Shown: positions 38,700 through 50,677, numbered from the stretch's first letter. The stretch is DNA of 64,000 nucleotides from Mycobacterium asiaticum (GCF_001673315.1 NZ_LZLQ01000129.1:1-64000); one strand, 5' to 3'. The notes: generated from the letters alone by a model not told the origin. A program made the numbers and translations.

Positions 38700-41504
38700 A
38701 TGGTCGAGCTTTCTGACACCGGACTGGATCCCATCGGTGACGTGCACCGCACGGCGCTGGGGCGGGAGGCGACCGAGCCGATGCGCGCCGACATCCGGTT
38801 GCTGGGCGCCATCCTGGGCGACACCGTGCGTGAGCAGAACGGTGACGAGGTGTTCGACCTGGTCGAGCGTGCACGGGTGGAATCCTTCCGGGTACGGCGG
38901 TCGGAGATCGATCGCGCCGAGATGTCGCGCATGTTCGACGGCATCGACATCCACCAAGCCATCCCGGTGATCCGCGCGTTCACTCACTTCGCACTGCTGG
39001 CCAACGTGGCCGAAGACATCCACCGGGAACGCCGCCGCAGCATCCATGTCGCCGCCGGCGAACCGCCACAGGACAGCAGCTTGGCCGCTACTTACCTGAA
39101 ACTCGATGAGGCGCAACTAGATTCAGCGACAGTGGCTGAAGCGCTCAAGTGTGCGCTAGTGGCACCGGTTATCACCGCCCACCCGACCGAGACTCGCCGA
39201 CGCACCGTCTTCGTCACCCAGCACCGCATCACCGAGTTGATGCGGTTGCACGCTGAGGGGCACACCGAAACCGACAGCGGCCGCAGCGTCGAACTCGAGT
39301 TGCGCCGCCAGATCCTGACGCTCTGGCAGACCGCGATCATCCGGCTGTCCCGGCTGCAGATCAGTGACGAGATCGCAGTGGGCCTGCGGTATTACCCGGC
39401 CTCGTTCTTCGAGGTCATTCCGCGGGTGAATGCCGAGGTCAGGGACGCATTGCAGGCGCGTTGGCCAGATGCTGACCTTTCTGCTCCGATGCTGCGCCCC
39501 GGTTCCTGGATCGGTGGCGACCGCGACGGCAATCCGAATGTCACCGCCGAGGTGGTGCGGCTGGCCACCGGCAGCGCCGCATTTGCTGCGCTATCCCACT
39601 ACCTCGCCGAACTCGACCAGCTCGAGCAGGAGCTGTCCATGTCGTCTCGGCTGCTGGGCGTGACATCCGAACTCGCCGAACTGGCCGAGGGCTGCCAGGA
39701 CAAGGCGCGCGCTGACGAACCGTACCGTCGGGCGTTGCGGGTGATCCGCTCCCGGCTGAGCGCTACCGCCGCGGCAATCCTCGACGACCGGCCGCAGCAT
39801 GTCCTCGACCTGGGGTCGGCGGCGTATGACACCCCGGATGAACTGCGAGCCGACCTCGACACCATCGACGCTTCGTTGCGCACCCACGGCAGTGCGGTTC
39901 TGGCAGATGACCGGCTGGCCCTGTTGCGGGAGGCCGTGCACGTGTTCGGTTTCCATCTCAGTGGCCTGGACCTTCGGCAGAACTCCGATGTGCACGAAGA
40001 GGTGGTTGCCGAACTGCTGGCCTGGGCCGGGGTGCACCCCGATTACGCCTCCTTGCCAGAAGACGAGCGGGTCGAGTTGCTGGTGACCGAACTGGGCACC
40101 CGTCGTCCGCTCATCGGGGACCGCGGGCAAATCTCCGACCTGGCGCACAAAGAACTGGACATCGTCAGCGCCGCCACCCACGCCGTGCAAACCTACGGTC
40201 CCGCAGCGGTTCCCAACTACGTCATCTCGATGTGCCAATCGGTGTCCGACATCCTGGAGGTGGCGATCCTGCTCAAGGAAGCGGGACTGCTGGATGCGTC
40301 GGGCGACGAACCATACTGTCCCGTCGGCATCTCACCACTGTTCGAAACGATCGACGATCTGCACAACGGCGCCGCCATCATGCAGGCGATGCTGGAACTG
40401 CCGCTGTACCGAGCGATGGTGGCCGCCCGCGACGACGAGCAGGAAGTGATGCTGGGCTACTCCGACTCCAATAAGGACGGGGGGTACCTGGCTGCCAATT
40501 GGGCGGTGTACCGCGCTGAGCTGGCGTTGGTGGAGGTTGCGCGCAAGAACGGAATCCGGCTGCGGCTCTTTCATGGTCGGGGTGGAACGGTCGGCCGCGG
40601 CGGCGGCCCGAGCTATCAGGCCATCCTGGCCCAGCCACCCGGTGCGGTGAACGGTTCGCTGCGGCTCACCGAACAGGGTGAGGTGATCGCCGCCAAGTAC
40701 GCCGAGCCCCAGGCAGCCCGGCGCAACTTGGAGAGCCTGCTGGCCGCGACGCTGGAGTCGACGCTGCTCGATGTCGAAGGTCTTGGTGACGCGGCCGAAC
40801 CGGCCTACGCGGTGCTCAACGAGCTGGCCACCCTCGGCAAGCAGGCGTATGCCGAATTAGTCCACGACACACCGGGATTTGTCGAATACTTCAAAGCGTC
40901 CACGCCGGTCAGCGAAATCGGATCCCTCAACATCGGCAGCCGGCCGAGTTCGCGCAAACCCACCGAGTCCATCGCGGACCTGCGCGCGATTCCGTGGGTG
41001 CTGTCGTGGAGCCAGTCACGGGTGATGCTGCCCGGCTGGTACGGCACCGGTGCTGCGTTCGAGCAGTGGATCGCGGCGGGCCCCGAGAGTGCGGAAGACC
41101 GGTTGGCGGTGTTGCACGAGCTGTACGAACGCTGGCCGTTCTTTCGCAGTGTGCTGTCCAATATGGCCCAGGTAATGGCCAAGAGCGACCTCGGCCTGGC
41201 CGCTCGCTATGCCGAACTGGTCGACGATGAATCCTTGCGGCACAGGGTGTTCGACAAGATCGTCGACGAACACCGCCGGACCATCTCGATGTACAAGCGC
41301 ATCACCGGACAGGAGGACCTGCTGGCCGACAATGCGGCGCTGGCGCGGTCGGTGTTCAACCGGTTTCCGTACCTCGAACCGTTGAATCACCTGCAGGTTG
41401 AGTTGTTGCGCCGTTATCGCTCAGGTGAGGACAACGAATTCGTGCAGCGCGGCATCCTGTTGACCATGAACGGGTTGGCCAGCGCGCTGCGGAACAGCGG
41501 GTAG
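38700..41504 (+). CDS. ppc: Phosphoenolpyruvate carboxylase
   Basis: 934 residues, full length. Makes oxaloacetate from PEP and bicarbonate for anaplerosis. Catalytic His161 in [40 protein letters not shown], the substrate loop [14 protein letters not shown] near residue 623, GSRPSSRKP and the C-terminal [13 protein letters not shown] are all present. M. tuberculosis, as I recall, relies on other anaplerotic enzymes and lacks this gene, while M. leprae has it beside secG, so it is a species-group marker. Confidence 0.96.
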   Translation: MVELSDTGLDPIGDVHRTALGREATEPMRADIRLLGAILGDTVREQNGDEVFDLVERARVESFRVRRSEIDRAEMSRMFDGIDIHQAIPVIRAFTHFALLANVAEDIHRERRRSIHVAAGEPPQDSSLAATYLKLDEAQLDSATVAEALKCALVAPVITAHPTETRRRTVFVTQHRITELMRLHAEGHTETDSGRSVELELRRQILTLWQTAIIRLSRLQISDEIAVGLRYYPASFFEVIPRVNAEVRDALQARWPDADLSAPMLRPGSWIGGDRDGNPNVTAEVVRLATGSAAFAALSHYLAELDQLEQELSMSSRLLGVTSELAELAEGCQDKARADEPYRRALRVIRSRLSATAAAILDDRPQHVLDLGSAAYDTPDELRADLDTIDASLRTHGSAVLADDRLALLREAVHVFGFHLSGLDLRQNSDVHEEVVAELLAWAGVHPDYASLPEDERVELLVTELGTRRPLIGDRGQISDLAHKELDIVSAATHAVQTYGPAAVPNYVISMCQSVSDILEVAILLKEAGLLDASGDEPYCPVGISPLFETIDDLHNGAAIMQAMLELPLYRAMVAARDDEQEVMLGYSDSNKDGGYLAANWAVYRAELALVEVARKNGIRLRLFHGRGGTVGRGGGPSYQAILAQPPGAVNGSLRLTEQGEVIAAKYAEPQAARRNLESLLAATLESTLLDVEGLGDAAEPAYAVLNELATLGKQAYAELVHDTPGFVEYFKASTPVSEIGSLNIGSRPSSRKPTESIADLRAIPWVLSWSQSRVMLPGWYGTGAAFEQWIAAGPESAEDRLAVLHELYERWPFFRSVLSNMAQVMAKSDLGLAARYAELVDDESLRHRVFDKIVDEHRRTISMYKRITGQEDLLADNAALARSVFNRFPYLEPLNHLQVELLRRYRSGEDNEFVQRGILLTMNGLASALRNSG

Positions 41505-41542
41505 CCGTCCCGGTTCGGTTCGGTCTCGGCTCGACGACGCCC

Positions 41543-41932
41543 CTAGTGGACCGCCCGGTTTCGTAACCGGTCCAGCACGCCACGCACCGCATGTTCGGTA
41601 ATCGAGACTGGCGTCATCATCGTTTCGCCCCAGCTCACGATGTTGTCCATCCGTTCGAGAATGGCCTCCACCGGCTGCAACACACCGAGCAACCGTTGGG
41701 CCAGGTCGTCCAGGCTGGACAGGGTCCTGTCGAGATGGTTCAAGGCGCCCTCCATGCGTTCCACCGTGGCGTTGAGGGCCGTCAGCGACTTGTTGAGTTC
41801 CACCATGGAAGTGCTCAGACCATCCAGGACATCCTCGACCTGCTCGACCGTCTTGTCGGCATTCAACGCCGCCTGGGTGAGCGTCTTCACTCGCTGCCGA
41901 GCGGGGGTCGAGCGGCCGCTTCTGTCTGCCAT
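41543..41932 (-). CDS. Small coiled-coil protein (Rv1444c-like)
   Basis: 129 residues. After a basic N-terminus, residues about 15-95 form a nearly continuous heptad-rich helix (VEQVEDVLDGLSTSMVEL, LNHLDRTLSSLDDLAQRLL). No known domain; phasin- or DUF948-like in style. Adjacent to pgl as Rv1444c is to its M. tuberculosis counterpart, but it has its own palindromic upstream region, so it may be a separate unit. Function unknown. Confidence 0.65.
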   Translation of the reverse strand: MADRSGRSTPARQRVKTLTQAALNADKTVEQVEDVLDGLSTSMVELNKSLTALNATVERMEGALNHLDRTLSSLDDLAQRLLGVLQPVEAILERMDNIVSWGETMMTPVSITEHAVRGVLDRLRNRAVH

Positions 41933-41934
41933 GA

Positions 41935-41949
41935 CGGTAATTATTACCG
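41935..41949 (-). promoter_or_regulatory. Palindrome and leaderless-type -10 before the coiled-coil gene
   Basis: CGGTAAT-T-ATTACCG is a perfect 15-bp palindrome only two bases before the ATG at 41932 (minus strand). Read on that strand, TAATAA or AATAAT ends 7-8 nt before the ATG, the spacing of a leaderless -10. Operator and core promoter would coincide. Confidence 0.45.
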
Positions 41950-41991
41950 GATTACGCCGAAAAACCTACCCCGAGCAGTGATTTCACGCGC

Positions 41992-42732
41992 TCACCTGGC
42001 AAGTTTGCTCGCGGCGTCCTCGTCGAGTAGCCACCGGGTGGCCTCGCGCCCCACAGCGCCCGCGGCGGGCACCGACACGGGGTCGGCGCCGCCGAGGGCG
42101 GCGGCAACCGCGTCCGCCTTGCCGGCGCCCGACACGATCAGCCATACCTCGCGCGACCGTTGAACTGCGGGCAGCGTCAACGTGATGCGCAACGGCGGTG
42201 GCTTGGGACAATCCTCGACCGCAACCACCATGCGGTTGGTTTCGCGCACCGCGGGGGTGTCCGGGAACAGGGAGTTGATGTGTCCCTCGGGACCCATGCC
42301 CAGCAGGTGAACGTCGAAATCCGGCGCCGTGTCACCGGGTGCGGCGTTGGCCGCCAGAACTTGCTCGTAGGCCAGTGCGGCAGCGTCGATGTCGACACCG
42401 AATTCGCCGTTACTGGACGCCATCGGGTGCACCTGGCTAGCCGGGATGGGGATGTGGTCCAGCAGCGCCTCGCGCGCCTGCTTTTCGTTGCGTTCGTCGT
42501 CGTCCTCGGGCACATAGCGCTCGTCGCCCCAGAACAGGTGGACTTTGGACCAGTCGATCTGTTGATCTGCGCTGAGATGGCGCAATATGCCGATGCCGTT
42601 GCCGCCGCCGGTCAGCACGATCAGGGCTTGCCCGCGCGCGTCGACGGCGGCGTTGATCGCCTCGACCAATCGCTGGCCGGCCGCCCGCACCAGAGCCTCA
42701 CCGTCCGGAAAAACCTCAACGTCTGTGCTCAT
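41992..42732 (-). CDS. pgl: 6-phosphogluconolactonase
   Basis: 246 residues (devB in older naming). Hydrolyses 6-phosphogluconolactone in the oxidative pentose phosphate pathway. [11 protein letters not shown] is the phosphate loop (usual GGxTP-like), [15 protein letters not shown] and [15 protein letters not shown] are the substrate and catalytic His regions. The start overlaps the opcA stop (ATGA). Last gene of the tkt-tal-zwf2-opcA-pgl operon. Confidence 0.94.
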   Translation of the reverse strand: MSTDVEVFPDGEALVRAAGQRLVEAINAAVDARGQALIVLTGGGNGIGILRHLSADQQIDWSKVHLFWGDERYVPEDDDERNEKQAREALLDHIPIPASQVHPMASSNGEFGVDIDAAALAYEQVLAANAAPGDTAPDFDVHLLGMGPEGHINSLFPDTPAVRETNRMVVAVEDCPKPPPLRITLTLPAVQRSREVWLIVSGAGKADAVAAALGGADPVSVPAAGAVGREATRWLLDEDAASKLAR

Positions 42733-43640
42733 TGGTACTGCACTTTCTCGATGCCTTCGAGCGCGGCGTGGAATGTTTCGTCAGCGTCCAGCCGACGCAG
42801 GTCTTCAGCCAGACATTCACCAGTTTCCCTGCGGGCCAACGGAACCAACGCGTCCGGCTTGGCCGTACGGCTCAACGTTGCGGTGGTCCCGTCCTGCGGT
42901 CGGCTCAGCACGATGGTCTCGCTCTTACGCGTCAACTCCACCTTCAGCTCGCCGACCTCCCGGCGCACCGGGCCGTCAATGCAGTGAGCAAGCCAGCCTG
43001 CCAGCACGTCGAGGGCAGGTTCGTCGCGCAAACCCGACACCACTGCCGACTCGATCGGCTCGTGCGGGGGCAGGTCGACGGCCGAGGTGAGCAGCGCCCG
43101 CCAATAGGTGATGCGACTCCACGCCAGGTCGGTGTCGCCGGCGGTGTACCCGGCCAACCGGCTCTTGATCGCCGACAGCGGGTCCGTGCCGTTGGTGGCA
43201 TCGGTGATACGACGGACAGCCAATTTGCCCAACGGGTCCTCGGCCGGCACGGCCGGGGCGACGTCGGGCCACCACGCCACCACCGGGATGTCGGGGAGGA
43301 GGAAGGGAATGACCACGCTGTTGGCGTGGCCGGCCAGCGACCCGGACAGCTTCAAAATGACGACCTCGCCGGCGCCGGCATCGCCGCCCACCCGGATCTG
43401 GGCATCCAAACGCGGCTTGTCGGCATAGAGATCGCCACGCATCGTCACGATGACGCGGCTCGGATGCTCATGGCTGGCACCGTTCGCGGCATCGATGGAT
43501 TCCTCGAGCACCGCGTCGCTGTCGGGCGCGATGATCAAGGTGAGCACTCGGCCCATCGTGACGATGCCGGCCCTTTCGCGCATGTCGTCGAGCTTTTTGT
43601 TCACCGCCGTGGTGGTGGTGTCAGGCAGGTCGACGATCAT
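42729..43640 (-). CDS. opcA: Glucose-6-phosphate dehydrogenase assembly protein OpcA
   Basis: 303 residues. [30 protein letters not shown]-like block ([14 protein letters not shown]) and ISDATN-like RRITDATNG are typical of OpcA. It binds and activates G6PD in actinobacteria and cyanobacteria. Sits between zwf2 (49 bp upstream) and pgl (4-bp overlap). Confidence 0.93.
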   Translation of the reverse strand: MIVDLPDTTTTAVNKKLDDMRERAGIVTMGRVLTLIIAPDSDAVLEESIDAANGASHEHPSRVIVTMRGDLYADKPRLDAQIRVGGDAGAGEVVILKLSGSLAGHANSVVIPFLLPDIPVVAWWPDVAPAVPAEDPLGKLAVRRITDATNGTDPLSAIKSRLAGYTAGDTDLAWSRITYWRALLTSAVDLPPHEPIESAVVSGLRDEPALDVLAGWLAHCIDGPVRREVGELKVELTRKSETIVLSRPQDGTTATLSRTAKPDALVPLARRETGECLAEDLRRLDADETFHAALEGIEKVQYQ

Positions 43641-43689
43641 CGGCGCCGCTCCTTACGCATCGTGACACTCTGCCTCGTCGCGGCGCGGA

Positions 43690-45231
43690 TCATGGCCGCC
43701 GCCATTCCCGGCCGGTCCGGCGCAGCATCTCGAACGCTGACTCCGGACCCCAGGTGCCGGCCTCATAGGGATCCGGCTTGCCGTGCGACGCCCAGTTGTC
43801 CAGCGCGGGATCCAGTATCTCCCAAGCCAATTCGACCTCTTCGTTGACCGGGAACAGGGATGGTTCGCCAAGCAGCACATCGAGGATCAACCGCTCGTAG
43901 GCCTCCGGGGATTCCTCCGCGAAGGCCGAACCGTAGGAGAAGTCCATGTTGACGTCGCGGACTTCCATCGCGGTGTCCGGAACCTTCGACCCGAACCGCA
44001 TGGTGATGCCCTCGTCGGGCTGGATCCGGATGACCATGGCGTTGGCGCCGAGCTCATCGGTCATGGTGGCGTCGAATGGGAGATGCGGCGCCCGTTTGAA
44101 GACTAGTGCGATCTCGGTTACCCTGCGGCCCAACCGTTTTCCAGTCCGCAGGTAGAACGGCACGCCGGACCAGCGTCGGGTGTCGACTTCCAGGGTGATC
44201 GCCGCGAACGTCTCGGTGATCGAGTCCTCGGCGAACCCTTCCTCGTCGAGCAACCCCACCACCTTCTCGCCCCCCTGCCAGCCCGCGGTGTACTGCCCTC
44301 GGCTGGTGGTCTCGTCGAGTGGCTCGGCGAGTCGGGTCGCCGAGAGCACCTTGATCTTCTCGGTCTGCAACGCCTTCGGGGTGAAGCTGACCGGTTCCTC
44401 CATGGCGGTCAGTGCCAGCAGTTGCATCAAATGGTTCTGGATCACGTCGCGCGCGGCGCCGATGCCGTCGTAGTAGCCGGCGCGACCACCCAAACCGATG
44501 TCTTCTGCCATGGTGATCTGCACGTGATCGACGTAGTGCGCGTTCCAGATCGGGTCGAACAACTGATTGGCGAAGCGCAACGCCAGGATGTTCTGCACCG
44601 TCTCCTTGCCGAGGTAGTGGTCGATGCGAAAGACAGACTCCTCGGGGAAGACGGAGTTGACCGTCTTGTTCAGATCCTGCGCGCTCGCCAGATCATGACC
44701 GAACGGTTTCTCGATGACGACCCGGCTCCATCGGTCGTCCTGTGGGCGGGCCAGCCCCGACTTGTGCAACTGTTCACACACCTGCGGGAAGGACTTCGGC
44801 GGGATGGCCAGGTAGAACGCGTGGTTGCCGCCCGTGCCGCGCTCGGCGTCGAGCTTCTCCAGCGTTTCGGCGAGCTGAGCGAACGCGTCGTCATCGTCGA
44901 ACGCGCCTGGCACGAAACGAAATCCCTCAGCCAGTCGGTCCCAGTTCTCCTGCCGAAAAGGCGTCCGGCAGTGCTGTTTGACGGCATCGTGAACCACGTC
45001 GCCGAAATCCTGGGTGCTCCAGTCGCGACGCGCAAAACCCACCAGCGAGAACGTGGGCGGTAGCAAGCCGCGGTTGGCCAGGTCGTAGATCGCCGGCATC
45101 ACCTTCTTGCGGGCCAGGTCGCCGGTGACCCCGAAGATCACCATTGCGCACGGGCCGGCGATCCTGGGCAGCCGCTTGTCCCGCTTGTCTCGCAACGGGT
45201 TTCGCCATGCTGCGGTGTCGGGTTGACTCAT
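43690..45231 (-). CDS. zwf2: Glucose-6-phosphate dehydrogenase
   Basis: 513 residues. [10 protein letters not shown] (34-43) is the NADP loop and RIDHYLGKE holds the substrate Lys and catalytic His; EKPFGHD and the C-terminal EAYERLILD are conserved. Makes NADPH and 6-phosphogluconolactone. ATG overlaps the tal stop. Confidence 0.96.
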   Translation of the reverse strand: MSQPDTAAWRNPLRDKRDKRLPRIAGPCAMVIFGVTGDLARKKVMPAIYDLANRGLLPPTFSLVGFARRDWSTQDFGDVVHDAVKQHCRTPFRQENWDRLAEGFRFVPGAFDDDDAFAQLAETLEKLDAERGTGGNHAFYLAIPPKSFPQVCEQLHKSGLARPQDDRWSRVVIEKPFGHDLASAQDLNKTVNSVFPEESVFRIDHYLGKETVQNILALRFANQLFDPIWNAHYVDHVQITMAEDIGLGGRAGYYDGIGAARDVIQNHLMQLLALTAMEEPVSFTPKALQTEKIKVLSATRLAEPLDETTSRGQYTAGWQGGEKVVGLLDEEGFAEDSITETFAAITLEVDTRRWSGVPFYLRTGKRLGRRVTEIALVFKRAPHLPFDATMTDELGANAMVIRIQPDEGITMRFGSKVPDTAMEVRDVNMDFSYGSAFAEESPEAYERLILDVLLGEPSLFPVNEEVELAWEILDPALDNWASHGKPDPYEAGTWGPESAFEMLRRTGREWRRP

Positions 45232-46346
45232 TTGTTGGCGGAGTCCAGCTGCGCCTGGGTCTCCTCCAGCAACTCACTCCACGACTTTTCGAACTTCTCC
45301 ACGCCCTCGTTCTCCAGCACGATGAACACATCGTCGAGGTCGATCCCGACACCCTGCAATTTGTCGAAGACTTGCTGGGCTTCCGAACCAGTGCCGGTCA
45401 CCGTGTCGCCGTTGATGGCGCCGTGATCGGCCACGGCCTCGATGGTCTTCTCCGGCATGGTGTTCACGGTGTTAGGCGCCACCAACTCGGTGACGTAGAG
45501 GGTGTCGGAGTAATCCTCGTTCTTCACCCCGGTGGACGCCCACAGCGGACGCTGAACCCGGGCACCGTCGGACTTGAGCGCCTCGAACCGTTCGCCGCCC
45601 TCGAAGACCTCCTGGTAAGCGGCGTAGGCCAGACGCGCGTTGGCAACAGCGGCCTGACCCAGCAGACCCCGCGCCTCATCCGAGTCGATCTTCTCCAGTC
45701 GCTTGTCGACTTCGGAGTCCACGCGGGACACAAAAAACGAAGCGACCGAATGGATTTTGGACAGGTCGTGCCCGGCTTGCCGGGCCCGTTCCAGTCCCTC
45801 CAGATAGGCGTCCATCACCGCGCGGTAGCGTTCGACGGAGAAGATCAGCGTGACGTTGACCGAAATGCCTTCCGCCAGAGTGGAAGCGATGGCCGGAATA
45901 CCCGCTTCGGTGGCCGGAATCTTGATCAACAGGTTCGGCCGGTCGACTATTTTCCACAGTTCGATCGCCTGTTGCGTGGTCTTGTCGGTGTCGTGCGCCA
46001 ACCGCGGGTCGACCTCAATCGACACCCGACCGTCGACCCCGTCGGAGGCCTCCCATTGCGGCCGCAGGACGTCACAGGCATTGCGGACGTCGTCGGTGGT
46101 GACGGTACGGATGGTGGCATCCACATCGGCGCCGCGTTCGGCCAGTTCGGAAATCTGGTCGTCGTAGGTATCGCTGTCCGCCAGGGCTTTTTGGAAGATG
46201 GACGGGTTGGTGGTAACCCCCACCACGCTCCTGGTGTCAATCAACTCCTGCAGGTTGCCGGATTTGATCCGGTCCCGTGAGAGATCGTCCAGCCAAACCG
46301 ATACTCCTGCTTCGCTCAATGCCGCGAGGTTTGGATTCTGGGTCAT
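45228..46346 (-). CDS. tal: Transaldolase
   Basis: 372 residues, the long actinobacterial type. [13 protein letters not shown], the Schiff-base Lys in [12 protein letters not shown] and [11 protein letters not shown] are present. The ATG at 46346 is chosen over an ATG two codons upstream because AAGGTG then has normal spacing; the frame extends further upstream only into tkt antisense-like sequence. 16 bp after the tkt stop. Confidence 0.94.
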   Translation of the reverse strand: MTQNPNLAALSEAGVSVWLDDLSRDRIKSGNLQELIDTRSVVGVTTNPSIFQKALADSDTYDDQISELAERGADVDATIRTVTTDDVRNACDVLRPQWEASDGVDGRVSIEVDPRLAHDTDKTTQQAIELWKIVDRPNLLIKIPATEAGIPAIASTLAEGISVNVTLIFSVERYRAVMDAYLEGLERARQAGHDLSKIHSVASFFVSRVDSEVDKRLEKIDSDEARGLLGQAAVANARLAYAAYQEVFEGGERFEALKSDGARVQRPLWASTGVKNEDYSDTLYVTELVAPNTVNTMPEKTIEAVADHGAINGDTVTGTGSEAQQVFDKLQGVGIDLDDVFIVLENEGVEKFEKSWSELLEETQAQLDSANK

Positions 46347-46362
46347 CTTCATCACCTTTTTC

Positions 46363-48453
46363 TCAGTTATCGAGTGCTTCTTCCGCGGCGGCAGCGACGG
46401 CCTCAGCTGTGAAGCCGTACTCACGGAACAACGTCTTGTAATCGGCGGACTCGCCGTAGTGCTCGATCGACACGATCTTTCCGGTATCGCCGACAAGTTT
46501 GTGCCAGGACTGCGCCACCCCGGCCTCCACGGCCACCCGCGCAGACACGGACGGGGGCAGCACGCTGTCGCGGTAGTCGCTCGACTGCGACTCGAACCAC
46601 TCCACGCAAGGCATCGAAACCACGCGCGCCACGATGTCCTTGTCCGCCAACAACTTCTGCGCCTCCACGGCAAGCTGCACCTCGGAGCCGGTGCCGATCA
46701 ACACGACATCGGGCTCGTCGCCCCCGTCGTCACCGAGCACATAGCCGCCACGGGCCACGCCCGCTGCGTCGGTGCCCTCGAGCACCGGCACATTCTGACG
46801 GGTCAGGATCAGTCCGACCGGCCCACTGCCGTTGCCGCGCGCCAGAATCGTGCGCCAGGCGAACGCCGTCTCGTTGGCGTCGGCCGGACGTACCACCGAC
46901 AGGTTGGGGATGGCGCGCAGCGCCGAAAGATGCTCGACCGGTTGGTGCGTCGGACCGTCCTCACCCAGGCCCACCGAGTCGTGCGTCCACACGTAGATGG
47001 TGTCGACGTCCATCAGCGACGCCAGCCGTACCGCCGGGCGCATGTAGTCGGAGAACTGCAGGAACGTGCCGCCGTACGCACGGGTGGGGCCGTGCAGCAC
47101 GATGCCGGACAGGATGGCACCCATTGCGTGTTCACGGACACCGAAGTGCAGCGTGCGCCCGTACCAGTGGGCGGTGTAATCCTTGGTCGAAATGGACGGC
47201 GGACCAAACGAGTCCGCGCCCTTGATGGTGGTGTTGTTACTGCCCGCCAGGTCCGCCGAACCACCCCATAGCTCGGGCAGGTTCGGTCCCAGCGCGTTCA
47301 GTACCTCGTTGGAGGCCTTCCTGGTGGCAATCGCGTCGTCGCCGGCGTCCCAGTGCGGCAGGTCGGCGTCCCAGCCGTCGGGCAGCTCCTGGGCGGTCAA
47401 CCGGTCCAGCAGTGCCTTACGGTCGGATTCCCGCTCGGCCCAGGCGTCGAAGTCCTGCTGCCATTTCTCGTGGGCTTCCTTGCCGCGCTCGATCAGCTTG
47501 CGGGTGTGGGCGATGACCTCGTCGCGCACCTCGAAATTCTTGTCGGGGTCGAAGCCAAGGATCTTTTTGACCTCGGCGACCTCGTCGTCACCGAGCGCGG
47601 CACCGTGCGCCTTGCCGGTGTTCATCAGGTTGGGCGCCGGAAAGCCGATGATGGTGCGCAACGCGATGAACGACGGCCGGCCGGTTTCGGCCTTCGCGTT
47701 GGCGATCGCCTCTTCGATGCCGACGACGTTCTCGCCACCCTCCACTTCCTGCACATGCCAGCCGTAGGCGCGGTAGCGGGCCGCGGTGTCCTCGGACAGG
47801 GCGATGTTGGTGTCGTCCTCGATCGAAATCTGATTGCGGTCGTAGAAGACGATCAGGTTGCCCAGCTGCTGGACCCCCGCCAGCGACGAGGCCTCGGAGG
47901 TCACCCCTTCTTCGATGTCACCGTCGGAGGCGATCACATAGATGTAGTGGTCGAACGGGCTGGTGCCCGGCTCGGCGTCCGGATCGAACAGGCCGCGCTC
48001 GTACCGCGCCGCCATCGCCATCCCCACCGCCGAGGCCAATCCCTGGCCCAGCGGTCCGGTGGTCATCTCCACACCCTTGGTGTGGCGGAACTCAGGGTGC
48101 CCCGGTGTCTTGGACTTCCAGGTCCGCAGCGACTCGATGTCGTCCAGCTCGAGGCCGAATCCGCCGAGGTAGAGCTGCAGGTACAAGGTCAGGCTGCTGT
48201 GTCCGGCCGACAACACGAACCGGTCCCGGCCGAGCCAGTGGACGTCGCTGGGATCGTGGCGCATCGTGCGCTGGAACAGGGTGTAGGCCAGGGGGGCCAG
48301 ACTCATCGCCGTCCCGGGATGACCATTGCCGACCTTCTGGACGGCATCGGCGGCCAGAACCCGGATCGTGTCGACCGCAGCCGAATCGATCTCGGTCCAG
48401 TCGTCGGGGTGGCGCGGTTGAGTAAGGGCAGAGATCTCTTCGAGTGTGGTCAT
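46363..48453 (-). CDS. tkt: Transketolase
   Basis: 696 residues. [16 protein letters not shown], the thiamine diphosphate motif [18 protein letters not shown] ending in N of [11 protein letters not shown], and [12 protein letters not shown] in the pyrimidine domain are diagnostic. Interconverts pentose and triose/hexose phosphates. First gene of the five-gene pentose phosphate operon. Confidence 0.96.
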   Translation of the reverse strand: MTTLEEISALTQPRHPDDWTEIDSAAVDTIRVLAADAVQKVGNGHPGTAMSLAPLAYTLFQRTMRHDPSDVHWLGRDRFVLSAGHSSLTLYLQLYLGGFGLELDDIESLRTWKSKTPGHPEFRHTKGVEMTTGPLGQGLASAVGMAMAARYERGLFDPDAEPGTSPFDHYIYVIASDGDIEEGVTSEASSLAGVQQLGNLIVFYDRNQISIEDDTNIALSEDTAARYRAYGWHVQEVEGGENVVGIEEAIANAKAETGRPSFIALRTIIGFPAPNLMNTGKAHGAALGDDEVAEVKKILGFDPDKNFEVRDEVIAHTRKLIERGKEAHEKWQQDFDAWAERESDRKALLDRLTAQELPDGWDADLPHWDAGDDAIATRKASNEVLNALGPNLPELWGGSADLAGSNNTTIKGADSFGPPSISTKDYTAHWYGRTLHFGVREHAMGAILSGIVLHGPTRAYGGTFLQFSDYMRPAVRLASLMDVDTIYVWTHDSVGLGEDGPTHQPVEHLSALRAIPNLSVVRPADANETAFAWRTILARGNGSGPVGLILTRQNVPVLEGTDAAGVARGGYVLGDDGGDEPDVVLIGTGSEVQLAVEAQKLLADKDIVARVVSMPCVEWFESQSSDYRDSVLPPSVSARVAVEAGVAQSWHKLVGDTGKIVSIEHYGESADYKTLFREYGFTAEAVAAAAEEALDN

Positions 48454-48489
48454 TCAGTCCTCAGTCCTGGGGTCATCAAACTGATCAAT

Positions 48490-48506
48490 TCCACCCTAGT
48501 GGTGGA
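48490..48506 (-). promoter_or_regulatory. Palindrome at the tkt promoter
   Basis: TCCACC-CTAGT-GGTGGA has perfect 6-bp arms. On the minus strand it contains TAGGGT (plus 48493-48498), a mycobacterial -10 about 40 nt before the tkt ATG. A regulator bound here would control the whole pentose phosphate operon. The remaining 216 bp towards ctaB hold its ribosome site (GAGGAG) and an imperfect inverted repeat CTAC/GTAG near 48670-48685. Confidence 0.4.
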
Positions 48507-48722
48507 TGGGTGGCCACTGCAGGCCCAGTTTGCGTGTACCCCGCTGAGGCGATGTGAAAATATCGTGTCGGGTGGCGTGCTGCGCAACCGGCGTCTTGAC
48601 GGGCCGAGTGCCGGCAAAGATTGGACGAATCGACCCTGCGGTTCTGTGGTTGTGCCCGCGCGGTCTACCATCGTGTGTAGTAGAAGCTGCGCGCGGCTGC
48701 GATTTTCCCGAGGAGTTATTGC

Positions 48723-49649
48723 GTGAGCGTTCGCGGGCGCGTCGCGTCGGGCAGGACAACTAGCCGGATCACCGGCACCCTGCTGGCGTATTTGGCGCTT
48801 ACCAAGCCTCGGGTCATCGAGCTGCTTCTGGTGACCGCAATACCCGCGATGCTGCTGGCCCACCGCGGCAGCGTCAACCCGCTGCTCATCCTGAACACGC
48901 TGGTCGGGGGCATGATGGCGGCCGCCGGTGCGAACACCCTGAACTGCGTGGCCGACGCCGACATCGACAAGGTGATGAAGCGAACAGCCCGTCGACCGTT
49001 GGCGCGGGCCGCGGTACCCACCCGCAACGCGCTGGTCTTCGGGCTGCTGCTCAGCGTGGGCTCGTTCTTCTGGCTGTGGTGGACCACGAATCTGCTGTCG
49101 GGACTACTGGCCGTGGCCACCATCGCGTTCTACGTGTTCATCTACACGCTGCTGCTCAAGCGGCGCACCTCGCAGAACGTGGTTTGGGGTGGAGCGGCAG
49201 GTTGCATGCCGGTGATGATCGGTTGGTCGGCCGTCACCGGCACCATCGGCTGGCCGGCACTGGTGATGTTCGCCATCATCTTCTTCTGGACACCACCGCA
49301 CACCTGGGCTTTGGCAATGCGGTACAAGGAGGACTACAAAGTCGCCGGCGTGCCGATGCTGCCCACGGTGGCGACCGAGCGTCAGGTCACCAAGCAGATC
49401 CTGATCTACACGTGGCTCACGGTGCTCGCGACGTTGACGCTCGCGCTGGCGACCGGGTGGCTGTACGCCGTCGTGGCCGTGCTGGCCGGGGTGTGGTTCC
49501 TGGCGATGGCCCATCAGTTGTACGCCGGTGTCCGCGCGGGGGAGACCGTCAAGCCGCTGCGCCTGTTCCTGCAGTCAAACAACTACCTCGCCTTGGTCTT
49601 CTGCGCGCTGGCCGTCGACTCGGCGATCGGGCTGCCGACCCTGTTCTGA
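48723..49649 (+). CDS. ctaB: Protoheme IX farnesyltransferase (heme O synthase)
   Basis: 308 residues, UbiA family with about eight or nine membrane helices. The prenyl-diphosphate site [20 protein letters not shown] and the second Asp-rich loop after [17 protein letters not shown] are intact. Makes heme O for cytochrome aa3 oxidase; heme A synthase CtaA is encoded 2.8 kb away. GTG start with GAGGAG at about 10 nt. PE_PGRS genes present around ctaB in M. tuberculosis are absent here. Confidence 0.95.
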   Translation: MSVRGRVASGRTTSRITGTLLAYLALTKPRVIELLLVTAIPAMLLAHRGSVNPLLILNTLVGGMMAAAGANTLNCVADADIDKVMKRTARRPLARAAVPTRNALVFGLLLSVGSFFWLWWTTNLLSGLLAVATIAFYVFIYTLLLKRRTSQNVVWGGAAGCMPVMIGWSAVTGTIGWPALVMFAIIFFWTPPHTWALAMRYKEDYKVAGVPMLPTVATERQVTKQILIYTWLTVLATLTLALATGWLYAVVAVLAGVWFLAMAHQLYAGVRAGETVKPLRLFLQSNNYLALVFCALAVDSAIGLPTLF

Positions 49650-49668
49650 TTCGCGCCCGGCTACCCGC

Positions 49669-50658
49669 TCAGGGCAGCAGCACGATTGATCCGGTGGTCT
49701 TGCGACCCTCCAGATCGGTGTGTGCGCGCGCGGCTTCGGCCAACGGGTACGTTCCGCCGACCGCTATTCGGACGGCCCCACTGTCGATCACCTCGAACAG
49801 CTCTTCGGCGCGCCAGCTGAACTCCTGTCCGCTGCGGACGAAGTGAGCCAGGGACGGGCGGGTCAGGTATACCGAACCGGCGTAGTTGAGTTGCTGCGGG
49901 TCGAACGGGGGAACGGGTCCGCTGGCGGCGCCGAACAGGGCCAGCGTCCCCCGCACGGCCAGGCTGGCCAGGCTGGCGTCGAACGTAGTGGCGCCCACGC
50001 CGTCATACGCGACCGCGACTCCGCTGCCGCTGGTCAGTTCCCGCACCCGCTGTCCGAAGTCGTGGGGGTCCGTCGGATAAGGAAGCACCTCGGCGGCGCC
50101 GGCCTGCCTGGACAGCTGCTCCTTCTCCTTATTCGAGACGGTGGTGATGACCCGGGCGCCCAGGTGCGTCGCCCACTGGGTCAGGATCAGGCCGACACCG
50201 CCGGCGCCGGCGTGCACCAGTACGTCGTCCCCACTTTGCACCGGATAGACCGACTTCAGCAGGTACTGCGCGGTCAGGCCTTTCAGCAGGGCCGAAGCGG
50301 CCGTCTCCGGGGAGATGTCGTCGGGTACCTTAGCGGTCAAAACTGCTGGCGCAGTGACGAATTCGGCATACGAACCGTTGGCCGAAGCGCTGACCACCCG
50401 GTCGCCCACTTTGACGTCGGTACCGGTTTCTGGTCCGGTTTCCGGGCCGAGTGCAATCACCGTTCCGCACACCTCCGCACCCAGCACGAAGGGGAGCGGC
50501 CGAGGGTATTTTCCCGAACGGAAGTAGGTGTCGATGAAGTTGACCCCGATGGCCTCGGACTTGATCAGCACCTCGCCCCGGCCCGGCTCCGGTTGGGACA
50601 CGTCGTTGTAGCTCAGTACCTCCGGGCCCCCGGTTTGGCTGACTTCTATCGCATGCAT
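49669..50658 (-). CDS. qor: Quinone oxidoreductase/zinc-free MDR reductase
   Basis: 329 residues of the medium-chain reductase superfamily. MHAIEVSQTGGPEVLSY start, NFIDTYFRSGKYP (quinone-reductase signature), NADPH loop VHAGAGGVGLILTQWA. No zinc cysteines. NADPH-dependent reduction of quinones by family. The ATG at 50658 gives the conserved start; upstream in-frame codons have no support. Confidence 0.92.
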   Translation of the reverse strand: MHAIEVSQTGGPEVLSYNDVSQPEPGRGEVLIKSEAIGVNFIDTYFRSGKYPRPLPFVLGAEVCGTVIALGPETGPETGTDVKVGDRVVSASANGSYAEFVTAPAVLTAKVPDDISPETAASALLKGLTAQYLLKSVYPVQSGDDVLVHAGAGGVGLILTQWATHLGARVITTVSNKEKEQLSRQAGAAEVLPYPTDPHDFGQRVRELTSGSGVAVAYDGVGATTFDASLASLAVRGTLALFGAASGPVPPFDPQQLNYAGSVYLTRPSLAHFVRSGQEFSWRAEELFEVIDSGAVRIAVGGTYPLAEAARAHTDLEGRKTTGSIVLLP

Positions 50659-50677
50659 GTCGCTATCATGCCCGGGC

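Noticed and set aside
45228-46673. A longer transaldolase starting at 46673
   Set aside because: The extra 109 residues overlap tkt on the same strand in another frame and lack the family start; ATG at 46346 fits.
47353-48726. 457-codon plus-strand frame opposite tkt
   Set aside because: Shadow of the conserved transketolase gene.
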